A program made the translations under genes and the position numbers. A DNA stretch of 10,128 bases, from NCBI GenBank assembly GCA_039024435.1, contig JBCCQH010000166.1, forward strand, positions 1 through 10,128, in the 5' to 3' direction. The number at the start of each line of letters is the position of its first letter. The first letter of the stretch is position 1. Positions 4,589 through 10,128 of this stretch are shown piece after piece. The notes under the pieces are model-generated. The model was not told where the DNA came from, did no database searches, and saw only the letters and a list, made by a program, of their open reading frames with translations. This DNA comes from JBCCQH01 sp039024435 (GTDB lineage Bacteria > Bacteroidota > Bacteroidia > J057 > JADKCL01).

Positions 4589-7234
4589 GTGCTGGAAGGA
4601 TACACGAATAAATGGACAGAAGCCGAGCTGGAAGGGCTTGGATTCAACAAAATAGTGGTCGGCATCCCCGGACGCCCCTTGCCCATCATGGCCCCCAACC
4701 CGGCGGGAACTTCGCAGGACGATGCCTACCGCCTCGAAGCCTTGGAAGATGAGGAGCACCCGATCATCCTGTGGTCAAAACGGCCCTACGCCGAGGTCAT
4801 CGGACTGCTGTACCGCTACCTTCCCACCCCCTCCATGCTGCCGCTGTTCTACGAGACGCTGCAACTGATGCAAGTCGAAAACCAGCGCCGCATCCAATTT
4901 TACATTGGCAAGCACGGGAGCGGCAAGTCCTTCCTCGGGCGACTCATCGGGGAGATATTGCACCCGGATGGAGCCATTGCCATGAACTGCGCCGACCGCG
5001 ACATCAATGAATTGCTCTTCGAAACCGTGCTCGATGTTGCGGCAAACCCCGATCTCTACACGCAGATCAATGAGCGCCTCGCTTCCGGCAGCATGAACCT
5101 CACCTCCATCGCCGCCCTGAAAGCGGTGGTCGGCAATGCCTACCGGGAGGTCAATGGCATACCCCGCATCGCCTTCGAAGAAATCGGCGCGGTGCGCCTG
5201 GAAAAAGTCACCGATGAAGACGGCCTGACCGAAACCGAGGCCATCTTCAGCGATGCCAATACCCGGGAAGTGGTCGAAACCATCCTGAAAATCGCCCAAG
5301 TGGAAGGCCTCTCGAAGGAAGCGGCTTTCATGCCCATCAAATCCCAGCTTGGTCTGCTGCCGCGCATCTGGCAGGAAGGCCGGGTCGCCCACCTGGAAGA
5401 ATACAACAAAGGCAAGGAAGGCTCTGATACCGCCTTGCACCCGGTTTTGCAGGTATTCAATGGGGAAAATACCCACTGCCGCGTCTACGGCTCGGGCGGG
5501 ATGAGCTTTGTCTTTGACAACCGGGACCGCAAACCGGGATTCTTCTGCTACCTCGATGGCAACATGCAGCAGGACGGCGTTGCGACCCATTCGCTTTCCG
5601 CCTCCGCCAACGACCGCATCCTCCCCAACATCATCCAGGACATGATCCAGGACGACTGGCAACACCGCTGGTGCCAAATGCTGACCGGCCTACCGATCAA
5701 AATCCTCTTCGAAAGCAAGCGCGACCAATGGGAAGCCGATCCCGACAGCTTTACCCGCTTTCTGCACATGATTCGGGGCTTGGGAACCCCGCGCGTGCCC
5801 ACTTCGCAACGCCACTACATCGACCGGTGGGAAAATGTGCTCGACGCCACCTACATCATTTCCCGCTACAACAAGCTCTACGACGAAATGACCAATCCGG
5901 ACTCGGCCGCCAACAAGGAAGGCAAGTACCCGGAGTTGTTCACGGAGGTCGATGAGGAGTTTTACAACATGGCCGGCGGTTCCATGCGCCGCAACATTTA
6001 TTACTTCAAAATGGCGGTCCTGGGTCGACCCCGTACCCGCCTCACCCACGAAAGCCAAGGCTACGACCTGAGTGAGGATTGGAGCAACCCACCCAAAATC
6101 GCCATTTCCAAAGACGATTACCGTCCAGAACGCCACCTCGGCACCAACATCGTCGAGATCCTGTACCGTGACATGGTGCGGCTTACCCTCGGGCTGGGCA
6201 AGGTCAATCTGTACACGCGGCTCAAGGCCGCGTTTGAATCGCTGCGCGTGATGCGTCCCCAACTCAACGAAGGCACAATCAATTCCGACATGCCCTACCT
6301 CGCCGATCTGCTGAACAGCGAAGATGTGGCTTCGGGCAAAAACCTCAACCTACAAGCGGTTTTCTGCGCTCGGCTAAGGGCGCATTTTTCCGGGACGCCG
6401 CTCTCCCAGCGGGACGACGACCTGCTGACCACCGACCAAATCGACAAGGCATTTGTCCGGGCTTCGGAGCGGGGGCTGCCGGCTTCGGACAATCCTCGTC
6501 TCGGCTACCTCCACGCCCAGCAAATGGTTCCGCTGGTGACGGTGGACAATATGCTGGGAGCAGTGGCGCTGCTCGACACCTTTGGTACCGATCTCCCGCC
6601 GCTCGCTCCGGCAGACCTCCTCACCCACGATCAATTGCTGGCCGCTTTGGCCCTGCCCCGGCTCGGCAAGACGAATCTTGGGCGGCTTTGGCACACGGGC
6701 TTGATCGACGCGGTAGATTCTCCCATCGCAGCGGAAGATCCCGCCCTGCAAATCGTCAGCGGAACTTCTCCCAGCGGGATCGCGATGACGACCCTACTGG
6801 TCACCGGTCCCGATGGGGCGCCGGTCCCCATTCACGTACTGCGCGACGCGGCACGCCACCAAGTCCTAGTGGTGGGGGAGCCCACCGGCGAATCCTTGCG
6901 CTCGATGCTCAAGGACGCCGGAATCGAGTATCTGGACCGAAGCCAAAAAAACCTCCGGACGCGGATCACAACCTTCCTGAACCGCCTCCTGATCAAGGCC
7001 GCCCCCGAAATGGAGCAGTTCCTGGTGTGGGCGTTTTTCCACCGCAATGGGCTGCCCGGACGGCAGTTGCCGCGCGACCTCGATACCATCGAGCGCAGCC
7101 GCTTGTCTGATCTGCTGGCCGATCCGGAGGTAATTGCGGCGTCGCCCTTGCAGGTTTCCAACTACACCGAGCACAAAAAGATCCAGGCGTTCCTGAGCCG
7201 CGCGGTCAGCGCCGGTGTTCTGCAAACATCTTAA
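4589..7234 (+). CDS. Large AAA+ ATPase, MoxR/midasin-like motif order, uncharacterised
   Basis: An 881-residue cytoplasmic protein with one recognisable ATPase module. Walker A is GKHGSGKS (107-114), followed by NCADRDINELLFET (133-146), resembling the T-D--DLLG segment of MoxR/AAA_5 ATPases. The Walker B position is VAHLEEYNKG (266-275), with Glu270-Glu271 where D-E is usual. The sensor-1 segment is FCYLDGNMQQDG (319-330), and the box ending in NDRI (341-344) follows SLSASA, as in the family's LSxAxxDRF. About 150 residues separate Walker A from Walker B, far more than in typical MoxR proteins, and include an acidic segment with FEEIGAVRLEK (196-206). Residues 350-600 are helical with no motif I know; 735-785 alternate strand and helix (HQVLVVGEPTGESLRSMLKD), followed by a helical C-terminus. 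The start is GTG at 4589; a TAG in the same frame at 4562 rules out anything much longer. The ankyrin-repeat gene begins 12 nt downstream. Role unknown; chaperone-like remodelling is inferred from the ATPase class. Confidence 0.85.
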   Translation: MLEGYTNKWTEAELEGLGFNKIVVGIPGRPLPIMAPNPAGTSQDDAYRLEALEDEEHPIILWSKRPYAEVIGLLYRYLPTPSMLPLFYETLQLMQVENQRRIQFYIGKHGSGKSFLGRLIGEILHPDGAIAMNCADRDINELLFETVLDVAANPDLYTQINERLASGSMNLTSIAALKAVVGNAYREVNGIPRIAFEEIGAVRLEKVTDEDGLTETEAIFSDANTREVVETILKIAQVEGLSKEAAFMPIKSQLGLLPRIWQEGRVAHLEEYNKGKEGSDTALHPVLQVFNGENTHCRVYGSGGMSFVFDNRDRKPGFFCYLDGNMQQDGVATHSLSASANDRILPNIIQDMIQDDWQHRWCQMLTGLPIKILFESKRDQWEADPDSFTRFLHMIRGLGTPRVPTSQRHYIDRWENVLDATYIISRYNKLYDEMTNPDSAANKEGKYPELFTEVDEEFYNMAGGSMRRNIYYFKMAVLGRPRTRLTHESQGYDLSEDWSNPPKIAISKDDYRPERHLGTNIVEILYRDMVRLTLGLGKVNLYTRLKAAFESLRVMRPQLNEGTINSDMPYLADLLNSEDVASGKNLNLQAVFCARLRAHFSGTPLSQRDDDLLTTDQIDKAFVRASERGLPASDNPRLGYLHAQQMVPLVTVDNMLGAVALLDTFGTDLPPLAPADLLTHDQLLAALALPRLGKTNLGRLWHTGLIDAVDSPIAAEDPALQIVSGTSPSGIAMTTLLVTGPDGAPVPIHVLRDAARHQVLVVGEPTGESLRSMLKDAGIEYLDRSQKNLRTRITTFLNRLLIKAAPEMEQFLVWAFFHRNGLPGRQLPRDLDTIERSRLSDLLADPEVIAASPLQVSNYTEHKKIQAFLSRAVSAGVLQTS

Positions 7235-7246
7235 TCTGAATTCTCC

Positions 7247-8617
7247 ATGTCAAATCAAGGCCGAGCCCTCATCAGTGCACTTAACCGGGGTGATTACCAG
7301 GCAGTCCATCAATTTTCCAATCTGAGCGATCCGGACATCCGCATCGTCAATCACCACGTACACGAACTGTTTGAGCGGGCCATTCGCACCGAGAACTTCA
7401 AGCTTTTCCTGGCCCTCATCAAGATTCCGCGGGTGCGTGTCACCGGCGGCGAATACTGCGGTCTGCGCCACGCGGTCCGCCAGGGACTTGTAGAGTTTGT
7501 GAGTGAAATCGTCCGGGTTCCGAGTACGAATCCCAATCTGCCGGATCGCCAGGGCTACTCCGCGCTGGTCATTGCAGTTCGGGGCAAATGGTCGGAAAAA
7601 AAGGCCCTCGACATGGTGCGGGCGATGCTCCAGATCGACGGCATCAAGCTCAATCTACGCGGTCCCAATGGCAAAACGGCCTTGCTGATCGCGATGGAGA
7701 AAAACTGGCTCAAAGTCGCTTCGGCTCTGGTCGATGCCGGAGCCCACCCCAAAATGGCGGACAAGGACGGCAAGACGCCGCTTTCATTGGCGCTGACCGG
7801 AGACACGGGCGATCTTTTCGGTAAGATGCTCACCTTTGACGGTGATCCGCCCGAGGAAGAAGCCGACGAGTTCCAAGACGATGATCCCCTGGCCGACGAT
7901 TCCGCGCCCGGGAGTCCTGCAGCGGGCGGCAGCAATGGCCGCAGCCCGGGCATCACTTCGGTTCTCAATACGCCCCCGATGGTCCAGCAGGTGGATCCGC
8001 AAGTCGGCCACCTGCGTCCCCAACACGATCCCCCGGCACAAAAAATCGCCCCTTCCACTCCACCTTCTACGGCGGCTTCGGTGACCAAGCCCGCCGCGGT
8101 CGCCATTGACACTGCCGACTTGGGCACCGTCATGGAGGACCAAGAACTCGATGAGACCCTGTCCAAGCATTTTCTGTTTGAGTCGACGACCGACGATCCC
8201 CGGCTGCGCCTGCACCGGCGCGCAGTACTGGAACACCTGGAGGAGATCCAGGGCGTGCTCACCGCGAACAACAATGGTCTGCAAGCGAGTGATGTCGCCC
8301 GAACTGATCCAGCGACCGGGCTAAGTCTGTGGCACGTAGCGGCGCTGGAAGGACGCTTCGAAATGCTGCTCCGCCTGGTGATGAACCGGGGGGAATTTCC
8401 CGAACCGGCGGCTTTGGGCGCGCTGGCCCCCGACGGGCGGGGCATCGCAGCGATCCTGGACGAAAACTCTGCGCTACAAAATGTGTTGTTGGCTGACTAT
8501 TGGGCCGACAAGGCGCGGCACCTAGCGGCTTTCCTCTCCGGCCTGGAATCGACCCGCAAAACGGCATTCGGCAATCTGATCGCCCGTACAAATCTGACCT
8601 TGTTGCACGGGGGGTAA
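7247..8617 (+). CDS. Ankyrin-repeat protein, probable partner of the AAA+ ATPase
   Basis: A 456-residue protein without signal peptide or membrane segment. Residues 1-198 form a run of about five to six degenerate ankyrin repeats. The clearest are GYSALVIAVRGK (103-114), GKTALLIAMEKNWLKVASAL (142-161) with VDAGAHP after it, and GKTPLSLAL (175-183); weaker ones cover 5-34, 37-66 and 69-100. A low-complexity linker follows: acidic at 200-219 (PPEEEADEFQDDDPLADD), then Pro/Ala/Ser-rich to about 290. The C-terminal part (296-456) is helical and holds another ankyrin-like unit, GLSLWHVAALEGRFEMLLRLV (358-378). Ankyrin repeats bind other proteins, so an adaptor or substrate-binding role beside the ATPase is likely, but inferred. 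The 12-nt spacing indicates co-transcription. No Shine-Dalgarno sequence precedes the ATG. Downstream (8618-8755) I see no convincing terminator before the convergent phosphatase gene. Confidence 0.85.
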   Translation: MSNQGRALISALNRGDYQAVHQFSNLSDPDIRIVNHHVHELFERAIRTENFKLFLALIKIPRVRVTGGEYCGLRHAVRQGLVEFVSEIVRVPSTNPNLPDRQGYSALVIAVRGKWSEKKALDMVRAMLQIDGIKLNLRGPNGKTALLIAMEKNWLKVASALVDAGAHPKMADKDGKTPLSLALTGDTGDLFGKMLTFDGDPPEEEADEFQDDDPLADDSAPGSPAAGGSNGRSPGITSVLNTPPMVQQVDPQVGHLRPQHDPPAQKIAPSTPPSTAASVTKPAAVAIDTADLGTVMEDQELDETLSKHFLFESTTDDPRLRLHRRAVLEHLEEIQGVLTANNNGLQASDVARTDPATGLSLWHVAALEGRFEMLLRLVMNRGEFPEPAALGALAPDGRGIAAILDENSALQNVLLADYWADKARHLAAFLSGLESTRKTAFGNLIARTNLTLLHGG

Positions 8618-8755
8618 TGCTCCGCAAACCGGGGAAGCGGGCCAGTGGTGATTGATTCTTGGGTTGAAGCGAGCGGCTTTGCTGGCCGATAAGGCAGAGA
8701 TGCGCAGACAATAGCCACTTGAGCCACCACAATCGGACTTCAAAATGCACCGGGA

Positions 8756-9859
8756 TCAGTGATTGGCCAGATGCGCGACCTGCCGCAGATAAGTGTGGAT
8801 CGCGGTGTTTTCGTAGACACCGGTAAATTTTTGGCTACTCTTTCCGCGGGCAAATACCGGAATCAGCGTCGTGCTGTGGCCACCGGTAGAAAAAGTCGGC
8901 GCGATGCGGTTGTAATCGGTAGAAGTGGTTCCGGTCGCGGTGTCCTGGACGACTTCGCTGGCGAGGGTAAATCCTCCGGTTTCGTGGTCGGCGGTCACGA
9001 GCACCAGGGTGTTGTCGTTCTGTTCGGCAAAATCCAACGCTTGCCCCACTACCGCGTCGAATTCCAGTTGTTCCTGAATGAGGTAGTCGGCATCATTGGC
9101 GTGGCCTCCCCAATCGATTTGCGATCCCTCGATCATGAGAAAAAAGGGGGCTTCCTGGCCACCCAGGTACTCAAAAGCGCGCGCGGTGGCCTGGGCCAGG
9201 AAATCGCCGCGCCCCTGGTGCTTGGGCGTGAGTCCATCCGGGGCCATCAGGTAGCCGTACCGCCGGGAAAAGTCCGTGATGGGCGTGGTAATGTTGGCAG
9301 TGTCGAGCCGAAAGTTGCGCTGGACTTCTTCCCGAACCGCCGATCCTTTCGAGTGCTGAAAAAAGAATTTTGTTCCGCCTCCGGCAAAGAAGTCGACGCC
9401 ACTGGCGGCAAGTTGCGCGGCAATGTCTTCCTGTAGGCCGCGTTGCTCAACGTGGGCGTAAAAGGAAGCCGGCGTCGCGTGGGTGATGGAAGAAGTCGCG
9501 ATCAGCCCCGTATTCCAGCCGTTTTCCTCCAGCTCTTCGAGGAGAGTGGGAACTGGTTTTTTGTCCATGTCCACTCCGATGGCCCCATTGTAGGTCTTGA
9601 TTCCGCAAGAAAAGGCGGTCGCACCCGCCGCTGAGTCGGTGATCTTGTGCGATCCCGAGGAAGTCTTCATCAGCCCGATATCCCGAAAGCGCGAGAAATG
9701 GGATTCGCCCTCTCCGTAGTAGTAGCCGGCCGACACCTGGGATAGCCCCATGCCATCTCCGATGAGAAAAATGATATTGGGAGGCGCTTGCCGTTGCTGG
9801 CATCCCGCCGCCCATCCCGAGACGATCAACAGCAGGAAAAAAATGCATATTTTGACCAT
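8756..9859 (-). CDS. Alkaline phosphatase (PhoA superfamily), lipoprotein
   Basis: Hydrolyses phosphate monoesters outside the cytoplasm, releasing phosphate. From the ATG at 9859 the product is 367 residues. It has a hydrophobic signal (3-16) and a lipobox-like AAGC with Cys20, so it is probably membrane-anchored. The catalytic set is complete: Asp35 in LIGDGMG, nucleophile Ser76 in TDSAAGATAF, His127-Ala-Thr129 in SSITHATP, Arg140, Glu244 and Asp249 with His253 in IEGSQIDWGGHAND, Asp291-His292 in VTADHETGG, and His328 in STGGHST. Positions equivalent to E. coli Asp153 and Lys328 are His127 and Trp250, the His/Trp pair seen in many non-enterobacterial enzymes and usually linked to different metal preference. 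The frame extends to a GTG at 9883, but that would put eight extra residues before the signal peptide, so the ATG is preferred. It converges on the ankyrin gene. No Pho-box was recognised. Confidence 0.95.
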   Translation of the reverse strand: MVKICIFFLLLIVSGWAAGCQQRQAPPNIIFLIGDGMGLSQVSAGYYYGEGESHFSRFRDIGLMKTSSGSHKITDSAAGATAFSCGIKTYNGAIGVDMDKKPVPTLLEELEENGWNTGLIATSSITHATPASFYAHVEQRGLQEDIAAQLAASGVDFFAGGGTKFFFQHSKGSAVREEVQRNFRLDTANITTPITDFSRRYGYLMAPDGLTPKHQGRGDFLAQATARAFEYLGGQEAPFFLMIEGSQIDWGGHANDADYLIQEQLEFDAVVGQALDFAEQNDNTLVLVTADHETGGFTLASEVVQDTATGTTSTDYNRIAPTFSTGGHSTTLIPVFARGKSSQKFTGVYENTAIHTYLRQVAHLANH

Positions 9860-9916
9860 GGGTTCAAGATAATTGAGTCGCACGACATAATCGACCTAAG
9901 CCAGTTTTTTTAAACA

Positions 9917-9972
9917 ATGGGGGAATTTTCAATCACAATTTCCAATGGGGAATTGACAATGAAGGAATTTTC
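9917..9972. repeat. AT-rich GAATTTTCAAT-type intergenic repeat
   Basis: Contains GGGGAATTTTCAAT (9920-9933), GGGGAATTGACAATG (9947-9961) and GGAATTTTC (9964-9972), related in wording to the tandem repeat at 1647-1810. An 8-bp stem with one G-T pair (CAATTTCC 9936-9943 and GGGAATTG 9948-9955) is possible. It lies upstream of the alkaline phosphatase gene. No coding frame is seen. Confidence 0.5.
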
Positions 9973-9975
9973 GTT

Positions 9976-9997
9976 CTAAGAGGCTGTTTAAATTTAA
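9976..9997 (+). repeat. 22-nt motif, right copy (IS-end-like)
   Basis: Reads CTAAGAGGC, then T, then GTTTAAATTTAA; 21 of 22 positions match 180-201 in the same orientation. The similarity does not continue outside the motif on either side, so these are two separate occurrences rather than a longer duplication. Confidence 0.55.
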
Positions 9998-10128
9998 TAC
10001 TGCGATTTTGTTATGGCACCTTTTTCTGCCACTCTTCAGCTATTTTCTCGTCCGCAGCTTGGGCTGCGCACTCCAAAATGAGCTTCGATTGACAAAAAAA
10101 TCTGCGATAACAAATTTCACAAATCAAT
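9976..10128. mobile_element. Possible end of an insertion sequence or MITE, cut by the window edge
   Basis: The segment begins with the IS-end-like motif and differs from neighbouring genes in composition (AT-rich). It contains a 6-bp hairpin with 4-nt loop (CGCAGC 10053-10058, GCTGCG 10063-10068). A direct heptamer CTGCGAT occurs at 10000-10006 and 10102-10108, and an inverted octamer at 10007-10014 (TTTGTTAT) and 10107-10114 (ATAACAAA). One minus-strand frame stays open from the edge to about 10016 (ending EKIAEEWQKKVP), but I recognise no transposase. The far end is outside the window, so the call rests on terminus-like appearance only. Confidence 0.3.

Noticed and set aside
4775..5677. 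300-codon minus-strand open frame inside the ATPase gene
   Set aside because: Antisense shadow; the plus strand carries the ordered Walker A, Walker B and sensor-like motifs.
7555..8445. 296-codon minus-strand open frame inside the ankyrin gene
   Set aside because: Ser/Arg/Pro-rich antisense reading without motifs; the plus strand holds ankyrin repeats and is spaced as an operon partner.
4589..8617. Assigning the ATPase/ankyrin pair to a known anti-phage system
   Set aside because: No nuclease, protease, reverse transcriptase, TIR or other effector is visible in either protein or next to them, and no named system with this pair is known to me.
8618..8755. Possible terminator between the ankyrin and phosphatase genes (CCGC...GCGG near 8623-8641)
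   Set aside because: Only a four-base stem with a long loop and no T-run on either strand.

Overview
The window looks like chromosomal DNA from a moderately GC-rich Bacteroidota, plausibly a Saprospiraceae/Lewinella-like organism; this taxon is an inference. The basis is two TAnnTTTG elements, the characteristic Bacteroidota -7 promoter box, facing outwards in the divergent 2882-3119 spacer, the lack of convincing Shine-Dalgarno sequences, an A-rich leader before one start codon, and AT-rich GAATTTTCAAT-type intergenic repeats between GC-rich genes. No tRNA, rRNA or CRISPR array was recognised.

Layout. Positions 1-391 hold no gene I can support, but contain a 22-nt motif (180-201) that recurs, 21/22 identical and in the same orientation, at 9976-9997. 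Next come a two-gene plus-strand cluster, a secreted phosphodiester glycosidase (NAGPA/DUF2233 family, 392-1180) and a DinB-fold metalloprotein (1188-1646), followed by a tandemly duplicated 82-bp repeat (1647-1810). A minus-strand multi-pass membrane protein (1874-2881) is divergent from a 1-Cys peroxiredoxin (3120-3767). The peroxiredoxin shares a strong bidirectional terminator (3785-3819) with a convergent two-TM membrane protein (3819-4340, minus).

The most interesting part is a compact two-gene plus-strand operon. An 881-residue AAA+ ATPase (4589-7234) has a MoxR/midasin-like motif order but a 150-residue insertion and a non-canonical Walker B. It is followed after 12 nt by a 456-residue ankyrin-repeat protein (7247-8617). 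Neither matches a named system I know, and the usual MoxR partner, a VWA-domain protein, is absent. I infer that the ankyrin protein is the adaptor or substrate-recognition partner of the ATPase; this is not shown by the sequence.

A convergent minus-strand lipoprotein alkaline phosphatase (8756-9859) follows. The window ends in AT-rich repeat sequence and what may be one end of an insertion sequence or MITE (from about 9976 to the edge). Phosphate and sugar-phosphodiester scavenging (alkaline phosphatase, phosphodiester glycosidase) and peroxide defence are the recognisable physiology. The remaining genes are uncharacterised membrane proteins and the ATPase/ankyrin pair.
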